Shown here in pieces: positions 44,846-54,344 of a stretch of 64,000 nt of DNA. Source of the stretch: Rhodococcoides fascians NBRC 12155 = LMG 3623 (GTDB lineage Bacteria; Actinomycetota; Actinomycetes; Mycobacteriales; Mycobacteriaceae); NCBI RefSeq assembly GCF_001894785.1, contig NZ_BCWW01000002.1:1-64000 (forward strand), written 5' to 3'. The translations under genes were made by a program, and so were the position numbers. Under the pieces are notes generated by a model. The model worked only from the letters and a program-made list of their open reading frames with translations, was not told the DNA's origin and ran no database searches. The number at the start of each line of letters is the position of its first letter. Position 1 is the stretch's first letter.

Positions 44846-46336
44846 ATGCGTATTCACACCGTGGTGATCATCGGTAGTGGCTTCGGAGGTCAATGCGCCG
44901 CCAAAGCCCTGCTCGACCGCGGTATCGACGACCTCGTCATTCTCGAGCGAAGGCCCTTTCTCGGTGGAACCTGGAAGCAGAATCGCTACCCGGGCGCGGC
45001 AGTCGACGTGCAGAGTCCCCTGTACTCCATTGCCTCCGAGCCGTTCCAGTGGTCGCGCATGTTCGCCGAGCGGGAGGAACTCGAGCGCTACACCCAGCAC
45101 GTGCTCGAGTCCAACGGTCTGCCGCAACGCACACATGCCGACACCGACGTTCAGAAGATCCAATGGGTCGGCGATCACTGGCTGATCACCACGTCGCGCG
45201 GTGACTACGCAGCGAAGTTCGTCGTCAATGCGTCCGGGCCGCTCAGCACCCCGGTGATCCCTCCGTTCTCGGGCCGAGAGAAGTTCCGCGGCAAGCAGTT
45301 CCACACCAACGACTGGGACACTTCCTACGATCACGCCGGAAAACGGGTAGCCATCGTCGGTAGCGGTGCCAGCGCCGCACAGGTGATCCCCGCGATCCAG
45401 CCCGACGTCGAAGCGTTGCACGTCTTCCAGCGCACGCCACACTGGGTGATGCCGCGTCACGATCGCGAATTCACGCCGCTGCAACGAAAGTTGCTGCGAT
45501 TCGAGCCCATTCGACGGCTGGTGCGAGCCGGCATCTACTGGAGTCTCGAGACCCGCATCATCGGATTCAAGTACTCGCGGCAGATGCTGAAAGCCGTGGC
45601 CCAGCGGACTGCCCTGAAGCACATCGAGTCTCAGGTTCCGGACTCCCAGCTTCGGGCGAAAGTCACCCCCGACTACACCATCGGGTGCAAGCGGGTGCTG
45701 CTGTCCAACACGCTGTATCCCGCACTGGGGCAGCCGAACGTGACCCTGCACGACAAGAACGACGGCATCGCCGAGATCACCGAAACCGGGATCGTGACCA
45801 CCTCGGGGGAACACGTCGACGTCGACCTGCTGGTGTGGTCGACCGGATACGACGCCACCGACGGGGTCATCTCGTATCCGGTGATCGGGCGGGACGGCCG
45901 GGCGCTGTCCGAGGTCTGGGATCCCTACCCCCGCGCTTACCTCGGCACCACGATTCCCGGTTTCCCCAACCTGTTCGTGGTCACCGGGCCGAACACCGGA
46001 ATCGGGCACACCTCCGCCATCTTCCTCATCGAGGCGCAGATGGAATACATCGTTCGAGCCGTCGACGCAGTTCAGCGCGCGGGTGCAACCGCCATCGAGG
46101 TCACTGCCGCCGCCGAGCAGGAGTACACCGACACGATTCACCGCGAGATGGACGGCACCGTCTGGAAGGACGGCGGCTGCCACAGCTGGTACCAGTCGAA
46201 ATCCGGGCATGTCGTCGCCATGTTCCCCGGCTTCAGCTTCACGTTCCGACGGTGGGCCAAGCGTTTTCGGCCGGAAGCCCATCACATCCATCGGTCGTCC
46301 ACCGACGTGACGACGAAGGACGAGGTATCGGCATGA
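44846..46336 (+). CDS. Flavin monooxygenase, Baeyer-Villiger type
   Basis: FAD- and NADPH-dependent oxygenase of 496 residues. GSGFGG (10-15) binds FAD and GSGASA (172-177) binds NADPH. Between them F147-x-G149-x3-H153-x3-W157 matches the Baeyer-Villiger fingerprint. Substrate is unknown; ketones are usual. The start at 44846 is preceded by GGAGGGG. An ATG at 44732 would put the operator inside the coding region. It overlaps the SDR start by ATGA, forming an operon with an SDR and a TetR gene, so alcohol oxidation followed by ester formation is a reasonable idea. Confidence 0.88.
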   Translation: MRIHTVVIIGSGFGGQCAAKALLDRGIDDLVILERRPFLGGTWKQNRYPGAAVDVQSPLYSIASEPFQWSRMFAEREELERYTQHVLESNGLPQRTHADTDVQKIQWVGDHWLITTSRGDYAAKFVVNASGPLSTPVIPPFSGREKFRGKQFHTNDWDTSYDHAGKRVAIVGSGASAAQVIPAIQPDVEALHVFQRTPHWVMPRHDREFTPLQRKLLRFEPIRRLVRAGIYWSLETRIIGFKYSRQMLKAVAQRTALKHIESQVPDSQLRAKVTPDYTIGCKRVLLSNTLYPALGQPNVTLHDKNDGIAEITETGIVTTSGEHVDVDLLVWSTGYDATDGVISYPVIGRDGRALSEVWDPYPRAYLGTTIPGFPNLFVVTGPNTGIGHTSAIFLIEAQMEYIVRAVDAVQRAGATAIEVTAAAEQEYTDTIHREMDGTVWKDGGCHSWYQSKSGHVVAMFPGFSFTFRRWAKRFRPEAHHIHRSSTDVTTKDEVSA

Positions 46337-47178
46337 AGAATCATTCGGGCCAGGTAGCGCTGATAACCGGTGCGGCAGGCGGTATCGGCTCTGCTGTGGC
46401 GGCAGCACTGCATCGGCGCGGTGCCTCGATCGTTCTGGTCGACATGGCGTCGACCGATCTTGAGTCGGTAGCAGCGAAGCTGGGCAACCAGCGCGTAGCG
46501 ATCGCCTATGCCGACGTCACCGTGCGAGAGCAACTCGACGCGGCGGTCGCCACCGCGATCGACACCTTCGGCTCGCTCGACATCGTGATGGCCAACGCCG
46601 GAATCTCCAGCGGTGCACTGGCATCGACGATCCGTTCCGTCGACGATGGTGTTTTCGAGAGAGTCATCGGGGTCAACCTCGTCGGCGTGTGGAACACGGT
46701 GCGAGCGGCGCTGCCGCACATCGTCGAGTCCGGGGGCTACGTGCTGCTCACCTCCTCGACGTACGCCTATCTCAACGGTCTGGCGAACGCACCGTACGCG
46801 GCCTCGAAGGCGGCGGTGGAACAACTCGGTCGCGCTCTGCGTGCGGAACTCGCGGGCACGAAAGCGACAGCGGGAGTGCTGTATCCGGGGTGGGTGGCGA
46901 CGCCGATCGCCGACGTTGCGTTCGGCGGCGACACCGTCGCTACGGCGATGACTGCCCGCGCCTTTCCCTCGCCACTGCTCCGCCCGATCACACCGGACAA
47001 GCTGGCCCGCGTGGCCGTACGAGGCATCGGACGCCGGGCGGCGCGCATCGCCGTGCCCGGTCGCTGGATCCCGATCTCGATATTGCGCGGCATCGTCAAC
47101 CCGATCATGGACGCCGCGATGGAGCGGGATGCCGAATTGATCCGTCTGACTGCCGAACTGGATGCCCGGCGGTCATGA
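46333..47178 (+). CDS. SDR-family oxidoreductase
   Basis: Short-chain dehydrogenase of 281 residues. Cofactor motif TGAAGGIG is at 12-19, and Asp38 after the second strand (VLVDMAS) points to NAD. Ser141/142, Tyr155 and Lys159 form the active site. The C-terminal 60 residues are longer than in plain SDRs. It is coupled by ATGA on both sides, to the monooxygenase and the TetR gene, and probably makes the ketone used by the monooxygenase; that link is inference. Confidence 0.87.
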   Translation: MKNHSGQVALITGAAGGIGSAVAAALHRRGASIVLVDMASTDLESVAAKLGNQRVAIAYADVTVREQLDAAVATAIDTFGSLDIVMANAGISSGALASTIRSVDDGVFERVIGVNLVGVWNTVRAALPHIVESGGYVLLTSSTYAYLNGLANAPYAASKAAVEQLGRALRAELAGTKATAGVLYPGWVATPIADVAFGGDTVATAMTARAFPSPLLRPITPDKLARVAVRGIGRRAARIAVPGRWIPISILRGIVNPIMDAAMERDAELIRLTAELDARRS

Positions 47179-47822
47179 GCACCGTGTCCGAAGCGGCCGG
47201 CCGCGCCTACGGCGGTGAAAGCGCGGCCGACCGCGACGATCGCAGGCGGCGACAGCTGCTGGACGCGGGACTGCGGGTGTTCGGCAGCGTCGGGTACCGC
47301 GCTGCGACCGTCCGTGGACTGTGCCGCGAGGCCAAGATCGCCGACCGGCACTTCTATCAGTATTTCGACAAGACCGAGGATCTTCTGCTCGCCGTCTATG
47401 CCGAATGCATTGCACGCCTGACCGATTCGGTGTCCGACGCAATTGTGCAGGTGAATCGGGACGGTGATCTGAGGGCTGTCACCGAGCAGTTGCTCGACCC
47501 GTTCTTCCGGGTCGTCGAGGACCCGCACCTGGCCCGCGTGGTGTGGATGGAGGTGCTCGGCGTCAGCCCTCGCGTGGAGCAGACGTATCTGACGGTGATG
47601 CAGCAATTCGGCACCCTGCTGCTCGGCTACCTCCGCACGTTCGCCGGCGAGGTGCCGTCGGGCCCGGAGCTCGACGTGGACCTGCTCGCCACCGCTGCCA
47701 TCGGTGCCATCAGCCACACCGCCATGACCTGGTACCAGAGCGACTACGCCGCGGATCGACGCATCGTCGTCGCCACGATCGCGACCATGCTCGCCAATAT
47801 CGTCGCGCCGCTGCAGACGTAG
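47175..47822 (+). CDS. TetR-family transcriptional regulator
   Basis: Regulator of 215 residues with the helix-turn-helix at about 25-70 (GYRAATVRGLCREAKIADRHFYQYF). It is the last gene of the monooxygenase operon, joined to the SDR by ATGA, and likely represses the operon through the dyad at 44781. Its stop is eight bases from the stop of the convergent dehydratase gene. Confidence 0.88.
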   Translation: MSTVSEAAGRAYGGESAADRDDRRRRQLLDAGLRVFGSVGYRAATVRGLCREAKIADRHFYQYFDKTEDLLLAVYAECIARLTDSVSDAIVQVNRDGDLRAVTEQLLDPFFRVVEDPHLARVVWMEVLGVSPRVEQTYLTVMQQFGTLLLGYLRTFAGEVPSGPELDVDLLATAAIGAISHTAMTWYQSDYAADRRIVVATIATMLANIVAPLQT

Positions 47823-47829
47823 AGTCCGA

Positions 47830-49098
47830 TCACCAACGCGGGCAGGTGTTCTCGAAGCGCGGATCGATGCTCTGCATGTATCCGGTGTCGTCGCGGTCAC
47901 GAATTCCGCAGTCCAGGTACTGCTGATGCAGTGCCGCGAGCGCGTCCTCGTCGATCTCGATGCCCAGACCGGGTCCGGTGGGAACGGCCACTGCGCCGTC
48001 GACGAAGTTCAACACCCCCGGCACGACGACATCCTCGTTCTTCCAGGGCCAATGCGTGTCGCAGGCATAGGTCAAGTTCGGTGTCGCCGCTGCGAGATGA
48101 ACCATGGCGGCCAGACTGATTCCGAGGTGGCTGTTCGAGTGCATCGACAGTCCCATCTCGAACGTCTCGCAGATTCCGGCGAGCAACCTCGATCGCTGCA
48201 GTCCACCCCAATAGTGATGGTCTGACAACACCACCTGCACCGAATCCTTCACCACGGCAGGCTTCAGGTGATCGAAGGCAACGACACACATGTTCGTCGC
48301 CAGCGGCATCTTGGCTTCGCGCGCGACCTCGGCCATCCCGTCGAGCCCGGGCGTGGGATCTTCGAGATATTCGACGATGCCGTCGAGTTCGGCGGCTACC
48401 CGGATGGATGTGTCGACAGTCCAGGCGGCGTTGGGATCCAACCGCAACGGTAGCTCCGGGAACGCCTCACGAAGAGCCTTGATTCCGGCGATCTCCTCGT
48501 CGGGTGGAAAGACGCCGCCCTTGACCTTGACGGCCCCGAAGCCGTACTCGTCGATCATCTTTCGGGCCTGACGAACCAATCCGTCCGGATCGATCGCCTC
48601 ACCCCATTCGTCGGGCTCCTGGCCGGGATGAGCTGCCCACTTGTAGAACAGATACGCACTGAACGGAACGGAGTCCCGAACCTTGCCGCCGAGCAGGTCG
48701 GACACCGGTCGACCCAGGACCTTGCCCTGCACGTCCAGGCACGCGATCTCGAACGGGGAGAACACCCGATCGGTGGTGCTGGCCGTGGTGATCATGCCTG
48801 CGACGCCGTCTCCGCCGGTGATCGACAGGGTTCCCAGAACGGCATCGATGGCATCTCGGATCTCGTTGAGCGCGAACACGTCCAGACCGGAGATGGCGGT
48901 GGAGGCCGCTTCCAGTCGAGCCAGATGAGCAGTGTCGGCGTACGTTTCACCGAGTCCGACGACACCGGCGTCGGTGTCCAGCTGAATTATCGCGCGGAGC
49001 GCATACGGCTGATGTACGCCGACGGTGTTGAGCAACGGAGGATCGACGAAGGCGATCGGTGTGATTCGAGCGCCGGTGATCAGGACCGGTTCTTGCAT
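47830..49098 (-). CDS. Glucarate-dehydratase-type enolase-superfamily enzyme
   Basis: Enzyme of 422 residues. K191-x-K193 (VKVKGG), metal ligand Asp221 (RLDPNAAW), Glu246 (YLEDP) and His320 (MHSNSHLG) match the catalytic layout of glucarate dehydratases. The sequence differs from the classic GudD at 51943, notably at the N-terminus (DPPLLNTVGVHQPYA). It belongs to the actinobacterial 'glucarate dehydratase family' type, so the exact acid sugar is open. It overlaps the KdgD-type gene by one base (TGATG) and closes an operon with it and the aldehyde dehydrogenase. Confidence 0.85.
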   Translation of the reverse strand: MQEPVLITGARITPIAFVDPPLLNTVGVHQPYALRAIIQLDTDAGVVGLGETYADTAHLARLEAASTAISGLDVFALNEIRDAIDAVLGTLSITGGDGVAGMITTASTTDRVFSPFEIACLDVQGKVLGRPVSDLLGGKVRDSVPFSAYLFYKWAAHPGQEPDEWGEAIDPDGLVRQARKMIDEYGFGAVKVKGGVFPPDEEIAGIKALREAFPELPLRLDPNAAWTVDTSIRVAAELDGIVEYLEDPTPGLDGMAEVAREAKMPLATNMCVVAFDHLKPAVVKDSVQVVLSDHHYWGGLQRSRLLAGICETFEMGLSMHSNSHLGISLAAMVHLAAATPNLTYACDTHWPWKNEDVVVPGVLNFVDGAVAVPTGPGLGIEIDEDALAALHQQYLDCGIRDRDDTGYMQSIDPRFENTCPRW

Positions 49099-50024
49099 CA
49101 GTGCACCGCAAGCTCGTCTGCCAGCACGGCCCGGCCGGCGGCAACGATTGCGGTGAGTTCCTCGAGGTGCGGTGCGCTGATGTCCACCAGGGGTGGGCGA
49201 ACCGGCCCTGCTTCGATGCCCTCCATCGTCACGCCGGCCTTGATGAGGGAGACGGCGTAGCCGGGAACCTTGTCGCGCAAGCGCACGAGCGGGTGGAAGA
49301 ACTCGCGGAGCAATGCGGCAGTGAGCTTTTCGTTTCCGCTGTCGAGAGAGCGGTAGAACGCCAGTGCCAGTTCGGGTGCGAACGCGAATGTCGCGGAGGA
49401 GTACAGCGTGACACCGATCGCTCGGTACGCCTGCTGGGAGACCTCGGCGGTCGGTAGTCCGTTGAAGAACTGGAAGGGCTTGCCCGACGGCTCCAGAGCG
49501 TCCAGTACCGCGCGGACGATGCGGCCGACCTGGTCGAGATCGCCGGTGCCATCCTTGAATCCGACGACCGTGGGAAGCTGCGCAACCTCGACGGCGGACT
49601 CCTCGGTGAAGCGAGCGTTGCCGCGGTTGTAGACGATCAGCGGCAGATCCGATGCGGCGGCAACGGCCTTGGTGTAGTTGACGAGACCGGCTTGCGGCAT
49701 CGTCACCAGGTACGGCGGCAGCAACAGGATGCCGTCGGCTCCGTTGGCCTTCGCCGCGTGTGCGAATGCCTTTGCCTGCGCGACGGATCCGCCTGCACCG
49801 GCGTAGACAGGAACGCGGCCTGCGACGCTGTCGACTGCGGCACGGACGATCTTGCCGAACTCCTCGAGTTCGAGGGCGTGGAATTCGCCGGTGCCGCAGG
49901 CAATGAACACTCCACCGGGTCCCGCGTCGACACCCTTCGTGATGTGAGCGGCCAGGAGGTCGTAATCGACCTCACCGGATGCGGTGAACGGGGTGACGGG
50001 GAAGAACAGAACTCCGTCGAGCAT
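49098..50024 (-). CDS. kdgD: 5-dehydro-4-deoxyglucarate dehydratase
   Basis: DapA/NanA-fold enzyme of 308 residues. Schiff-base Lys157 is in VVGFKDGTGD and the partner Tyr132 in IVYNRGN. It dehydrates and decarboxylates 5-dehydro-4-deoxyglucarate to 2,5-dioxopentanoate, the common step after glucarate and galactarate dehydratases. GGAG precedes the ATG. It sits between the aldehyde dehydrogenase (31 bp) and the dehydratase (one-base overlap), which supports the assignment. Confidence 0.92.
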   Translation of the reverse strand: MLDGVLFFPVTPFTASGEVDYDLLAAHITKGVDAGPGGVFIACGTGEFHALELEEFGKIVRAAVDSVAGRVPVYAGAGGSVAQAKAFAHAAKANGADGILLLPPYLVTMPQAGLVNYTKAVAAASDLPLIVYNRGNARFTEESAVEVAQLPTVVGFKDGTGDLDQVGRIVRAVLDALEPSGKPFQFFNGLPTAEVSQQAYRAIGVTLYSSATFAFAPELALAFYRSLDSGNEKLTAALLREFFHPLVRLRDKVPGYAVSLIKAGVTMEGIEAGPVRPPLVDISAPHLEELTAIVAAGRAVLADELAVH

Positions 50025-50055
50025 GGGGGTCTCCTCGAGAACTAGGTGGGGTGTG

Positions 50056-51654
50056 TCAGTCTTGGGTGAGCTGGCCGTCGATGCGGCGGAAGATGCCGTC
50101 CGGATTTCCGTCTGCGATGGCGTTGGGCAACAACGATTTCGGTACGTCCTGGTACGCGACCGGGCGCAGGAAGCGTTCGATCGCGAGCGATCCGACCGAC
50201 GTGGTGCGGGAGTCCGAGGTCGCGGGGAACGGCCCGCCGTGCACCATGGCATGGCCGACCTCGACTCCGGTGGGCCATCCGTCGAACAGGATCCGGCCGG
50301 CCTTGAGTTCGAGCACCGAGAGCAGCTTTCCGGCCTCGGAATGATCGGATTCGTCGGCATGAATGGTGGCGGTGAGCTGACCTTCGAGCTGTGCCGCCAC
50401 CTGCCGAACCTGCTGGGAATCTGCACAGCGCACGACGAGGCTCGACGCGCCGAACACCTCGGCCTGCGCTGCCTCCGAGGTGAGGAACGTGTCCGCATCG
50501 GTGTCGAACAGCGCTGCGCGGCACGCATTCGGGGCGTCGGTGTCGGATCCCCGCGCTACCACCGTCACCGCGTCGGACAGTGTTCGCACACCCTCGGCGT
50601 AGCTCGAGGCGATGTTCGGCGTCAGCATCGTGGAGGGAGCGGATTCTTGCACGGCGGCGGCAGCGGCGTCGATGAACGACTGCAAGCCCGGGCCGTCGAC
50701 GGCAATGACCAGACCGGGGTTGGTGCAGAACTGACCCGAGCCCATCGTCAGCGATGCGACGAACGCGCGGCCCAATTCGGCTCCACGGGTGGCGAGTGCA
50801 CCGTCCATGACGAACACCGGATTGATGGAACTCATCTCGGCGTACACCGGGATGGGCTCACGGCGACCCGCCGCCGCGGCGACGAGAGCTGTTCCACCCG
50901 AACGCGATCCGGTGAATCCGACGGCCTTGATGCGAGGGTCGGTCACCAGAGCGGTGCCGAGTCCGCGACCGGAGCCGAAGAGCAACGAGAATGTGCCGGA
51001 GGGCATTCCGGTGGAGACAACCGCGTCGGTGATGGCGCGGGCGACCAGCTCGGACGTTCCTGGATGGGCGTCGTGTGCCTTGACGATCACCGGGCAGCCG
51101 GCAGCGAGGGCGGACGCGGTGTCGCCGCCTGCGACGGAGAAGGCGAGGGGGAAGTTGCTGGCACCGAACACGGCAACCGGCCCGAGGGGGATCTTGCGCT
51201 GGCGGATGTCCGCCCGCGGCAGCGGGCTGCGCTCGGGCTGGGCCGGATCGATGCGGGCTCCGTTCCAACTGCCCTCGCGCAGAACCGAAGCGAACAGACG
51301 GAGTTGACCGGTGGTGCGGCCGACCTCGCCGGTGATGCGTGCCAGCGGCAGACCGGACTCGGCGACCGTACGCTCGATGAGCGTGTCGCCCAGGGCCGCG
51401 ATGTTGTCGGCGATGGTCTCGAGAAACCGTGCGCGAGTGTCCGACGAGGTAGCGCGGTAGTCGGCGAAGGCGTCGGCCGCTGCGGCACAGGCCCGCTCGA
51501 CATCCGAGTCGTCGCCGTGGCCGTAAGCGGGTTCGAGATTCTCTCCGGTACCGGGATCGATTCCGTGAATCTGCGTCCCGGCACCGAAAACCGGAACGCC
51601 GGCGATGATCATCCGACCGGTGAGGTCGGTGGACTGTGTCGTCGACGCTGTCAT
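50056..51654 (-). CDS. Aldehyde dehydrogenase, 2,5-dioxovalerate (ketoglutarate semialdehyde) type
   Basis: NAD(P)-dependent dehydrogenase of 532 residues. Catalytic Cys310 (GQFCTNPG), general base Glu273 ([10 protein letters not shown]) and Asn167 (ASNFPLAF) are present. [20 protein letters not shown] is typical of the ketoglutarate-semialdehyde subgroup. It would oxidise 2,5-dioxopentanoate to 2-oxoglutarate, ending the aldarate pathway. TAGGAGT precedes the ATG at 51654. It is divergent from gudD over a 288-bp control region. Confidence 0.92.
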   Translation of the reverse strand: MTASTTQSTDLTGRMIIAGVPVFGAGTQIHGIDPGTGENLEPAYGHGDDSDVERACAAAADAFADYRATSSDTRARFLETIADNIAALGDTLIERTVAESGLPLARITGEVGRTTGQLRLFASVLREGSWNGARIDPAQPERSPLPRADIRQRKIPLGPVAVFGASNFPLAFSVAGGDTASALAAGCPVIVKAHDAHPGTSELVARAITDAVVSTGMPSGTFSLLFGSGRGLGTALVTDPRIKAVGFTGSRSGGTALVAAAAGRREPIPVYAEMSSINPVFVMDGALATRGAELGRAFVASLTMGSGQFCTNPGLVIAVDGPGLQSFIDAAAAAVQESAPSTMLTPNIASSYAEGVRTLSDAVTVVARGSDTDAPNACRAALFDTDADTFLTSEAAQAEVFGASSLVVRCADSQQVRQVAAQLEGQLTATIHADESDHSEAGKLLSVLELKAGRILFDGWPTGVEVGHAMVHGGPFPATSDSRTTSVGSLAIERFLRPVAYQDVPKSLLPNAIADGNPDGIFRRIDGQLTQD

Positions 51655-51773
51655 GGGGTGACTCCTAAGGCTGTGGTGCGGTACGTGCAGTGACGCCGAG
51701 GCCGTGACCTGGCTCATAACTCACCACGGTAGGAGCTGGATCGATACATGTCCAAGTCTAAAAATGTTGTGTT

Positions 51774-51849
51774 TGATGCAGTCTCGGTATCGCCTGGCTG
51801 ACCGTCTACTCGAGCGTGGATGCCGATCCTCGATACCTCGACTGCATCA
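51774..51849. promoter_or_regulatory. 19-bp inverted repeat in the divergent control region
   Basis: TGATGCAGTCTCGGTATCG (51774-51792) and the reverse complement of 51831-51849 agree at 17 of 19 positions; 38 bases separate the arms. It lies between the divergent aldehyde dehydrogenase and gudD genes, just upstream of the gudD promoter. Two copies of a regulator site bound face to face is the simplest reading. A smaller dyad GCATC-AGTC-GATGC (51844-51857) overlaps the right arm. Confidence 0.6.
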
Positions 51850-51867
51850 GTCGATGCGCAGATGGTG

Positions 51868-51898
51868 TTGGACGGGAATCGATAGCTGGCCCTACTGT
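51868..51898 (+). promoter_or_regulatory. Candidate gudD promoter
   Basis: -35 TTGGAC (51868-51873) and -10 TACTGT (51893-51898) with a 19-base spacer. The start codon is 45 bases past the -10. Confidence 0.45.
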
Positions 51899-51942
51899 CG
51901 TCTGTGAGCCGAATCACCAGAGGTATGCGAGAAAGGTCGGGC

Positions 51943-53289
51943 ATGGTCGTCCACACCAGCACCCCCGTCGTCGCCGAAATGCGTGTCATTCCCATTGCCG
52001 GTCACGACGACATGTTGCTGAACCTCAGCGGCGCGCACGCGCCGTATTTCACCCGCAATCTGGTGGTGCTCACCGACTCGGACGGGCGCACCGGCGTCGG
52101 CGAAGTGCCGGGCGGGGAGCCGATTCGGCAGACGCTCGAAGACGCGCGCGTGCTGGTCGAGGGGCAGAACATCGGCCGGTACAACGCGGTGCTGGCCGCC
52201 ATGCGTCGCGCGTTCGCAGATCGTGATGCCGGTGGCCGCGGCGCGCAGACGTTCGATCTGCGGATCGCCATTCATGCGGTAACGGCAGTGGAATCGGCGT
52301 TGTTGGATCTGCTCGGTCAGCATCTCGGCGTCAGCGTCGCGGCGTTGCTGGGCGAAGGACAGCAGCGCGAGAAGGTGCAGGCGCTGGGCTACCTGTTCTT
52401 CGTCGCCGATCGCAACAAGACCGATCTCGCATACCGGAGCAGCGCCGACGAGGCGGCCGGAGCCGACGACTGGCTGCGGATCAGGCACGAGGAGGCGATG
52501 GATCCGGAGTCGATCGTGCGCCTCGCCGAGGCTGCGCAGGCACGCTACGGCTTCCAAGATTTCAAGCTCAAGGGTGGTGCACTGCCGGCAGCCGAGGAGG
52601 CCGCCGCTGTTCGTGCTCTGGCCGAGCGCTTTCCCGAGGCGCGAATCACGTTGGATCCCAACGGCGGCTGGTTGCTGAAGGATGCGATCGAGACCTGCCG
52701 AGGGCTGCGTGACGTGCTGGCGTACGCCGAGGATCCCGTCGGCCCCGAGGGTGGTTTCTCGGGCCGCGAGGTGATGACGGAGTTCAAGCGGGCCACCGGG
52801 TTACAGACCGCGACCAACATGATCGCGACGGACTGGCGCGAGATGGGCCACACCGTCCGGTCCGGTGCCGTGGACATCCCGCTGGCCGATCCACACTTCT
52901 GGACGATGGCCGGGTCCGTGCGCGTCGCGCAGCTCTGCGACGCGTGGGGCTTGACGTGGGGATCGCACTCCAACAACCACTTCGACGTCTCCCTGGCGAT
53001 GTTCACGCACGTCGCTGCTGCAGCTCCCGGGAACATCACCGCCATCGACACCCACTGGATCTGGCAGGACGGGCAGCGAGTGACCAAGGAGCCGTTCACG
53101 ATCGAGGATGGCTACCTCACGGTGCCCGACAAGCCGGGTCTGGGTGTCGAACTCGACTTCGAGCAGATCGATGCGGCGCACGAGCTGTACCAGAAGGAAG
53201 GACTGGGTGCCCGAGACGACGCCATCGGCATGCAGTACCTGATCGAGGGCTGGACATTCGACAGCAAGCGCCCGGCCCTCGTTCGATGA
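51943..53289 (+). CDS. gudD: Glucarate dehydratase
   Basis: Enolase-superfamily enzyme of 448 residues, near the 446 of E. coli Gud[18 protein letters not shown] and [18 protein letters not shown] are characteristic. With a constant offset of three from E. coli numbering, K208, K210, D238, N292 and H342 occupy the catalytic positions. It dehydrates glucarate to 5-dehydro-4-deoxyglucarate. Start at 51943 is preceded by AAAGG; a GTG at 51904 would lengthen it by 13 residues. It is coupled by ATGA to the next gene. Confidence 0.93.
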   Translation: MVVHTSTPVVAEMRVIPIAGHDDMLLNLSGAHAPYFTRNLVVLTDSDGRTGVGEVPGGEPIRQTLEDARVLVEGQNIGRYNAVLAAMRRAFADRDAGGRGAQTFDLRIAIHAVTAVESALLDLLGQHLGVSVAALLGEGQQREKVQALGYLFFVADRNKTDLAYRSSADEAAGADDWLRIRHEEAMDPESIVRLAEAAQARYGFQDFKLKGGALPAAEEAAAVRALAERFPEARITLDPNGGWLLKDAIETCRGLRDVLAYAEDPVGPEGGFSGREVMTEFKRATGLQTATNMIATDWREMGHTVRSGAVDIPLADPHFWTMAGSVRVAQLCDAWGLTWGSHSNNHFDVSLAMFTHVAAAAPGNITAIDTHWIWQDGQRVTKEPFTIEDGYLTVPDKPGLGVELDFEQIDAAHELYQKEGLGARDDAIGMQYLIEGWTFDSKRPALVR

Positions 53290-54272
53290 GTTCTGGTTCG
53301 AAAAGTTCTGGTGCGTCGATGAAGATCGTCGTCGGTGACCGCAACGTCGTGCCGCATCGCGAGCAGTTCGAGGCGGGTCTACCGGCGAACGCCGAGGTGG
53401 TGTGGAGCGTTCCCTTCGACGAGCAGGACGTGATCGCCCATCTCCACGACGCCGACGTCTATGTCGGCGGCAAGTTCAGTGCGGCCATGGGCGCGGCTGC
53501 CCCGAGGCTGCGGATGGTTCACGTTGCCGGCGCCGGTACCGACAACGTGGATCGATCCGGAATGCGGCCCGATGTGCAGGTGTGCAACACCTTTCACCAC
53601 GAGCAGTCGATTGCCGAATACGTCGTCGCGGCAACGGTGATGTTGCGACGAAAGTTCCTGGAGCAAGACCGCGCCCTCCGCTCGGGATTGTTTGCCACGT
53701 CCGTGTACGACCCGACCATCCCGCAGCCGTTGTCGCTGAGCGGTGCGCGGATCGGGTTCGTCGGGTTCGGACATATCGGCCGGCAGACCTGGCAGCTTTT
53801 TCGGGCATACGGGGCAACCGGTGCTGCCGTCACCGGGAGCGGTCGGGCTTCGGACGAGGGGCTCGAATGGGTTTCGGATGCAAAGGATTTGGGAAAGCTT
53901 GCCGAGTTCGCCGATGTACTCGTGGTTTCCGCACCGCTGAACGAGCACACCCGCGGCATGATCGGTGCCGAGGAACTGCGCAGGCTGGGAAGCGGAGGGA
54001 TAGTCGTCAACGTCGGTCGAGGCCCGCTGATTCAGGAACAACCACTGTTCGACGCTCTGTCTCGCAACGAGATTGCCGCCGCCGCCATCGATGTCTGGTA
54101 CAGCTACCCGGGGCCGGACGGGCGTGGTGAGCCCAGTTCCCTGCCGTTCCGCGAGCTGGAGAACGTGCTGATGACGCCGCACTCGTCGGGCGTCACGCAT
54201 CACACGTTCGTCGGCCGGGTCGCCGACATCGCGTCGAACATCAATGCACTTGCCGTATCGATGGCCCGCTGA
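53286..54272 (+). CDS. D-isomer-specific 2-hydroxyacid dehydrogenase
   Basis: Enzyme of 328 residues with Rossmann motif [16 protein letters not shown] in place of the usual VARG loop, and [11 protein letters not shown] holding the catalytic His. It should reduce or oxidise a 2-keto/2-hydroxy acid with NAD(P). Its place between two aldarate dehydratase genes suggests a sugar-acid intermediate as substrate, not proven. The ATG overlaps the gudD stop; a second ATG at 53319 is possible and would drop eleven polar residues. Confidence 0.85.
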   Translation: MSSGSKSSGASMKIVVGDRNVVPHREQFEAGLPANAEVVWSVPFDEQDVIAHLHDADVYVGGKFSAAMGAAAPRLRMVHVAGAGTDNVDRSGMRPDVQVCNTFHHEQSIAEYVVAATVMLRRKFLEQDRALRSGLFATSVYDPTIPQPLSLSGARIGFVGFGHIGRQTWQLFRAYGATGAAVTGSGRASDEGLEWVSDAKDLGKLAEFADVLVVSAPLNEHTRGMIGAEELRRLGSGGIVVNVGRGPLIQEQPLFDALSRNEIAAAAIDVWYSYPGPDGRGEPSSLPFRELENVLMTPHSSGVTHHTFVGRVADIASNINALAVSMAR

Positions 54273-54278
54273 ATTGTG

Positions 54279-54307
54279 TTGGACGCGTAAGGAACCCGAA
54301 TTAGGCT
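54279..54307 (+). promoter_or_regulatory. Candidate promoter of the talarate/galactarate dehydratase gene
   Basis: -35 TTGGAC (54279-54284) and -10 TAGGCT (54302-54307) with an optimal 17-base spacer, 37 bases upstream of the start. The GTGTTGGACG context is identical to that of the gudD promoter. Confidence 0.55.
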
Positions 54308-54344
54308 GTGAGGCAACGCCCTTCGCAAACACAGGAGATGTGAG

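Noticed and set aside
44696-46408. N-terminal extension of the chorismate mutase frame
   Set aside because: It is antisense to the monooxygenase gene; the short form has a signal peptide and ribosome site at the expected place.
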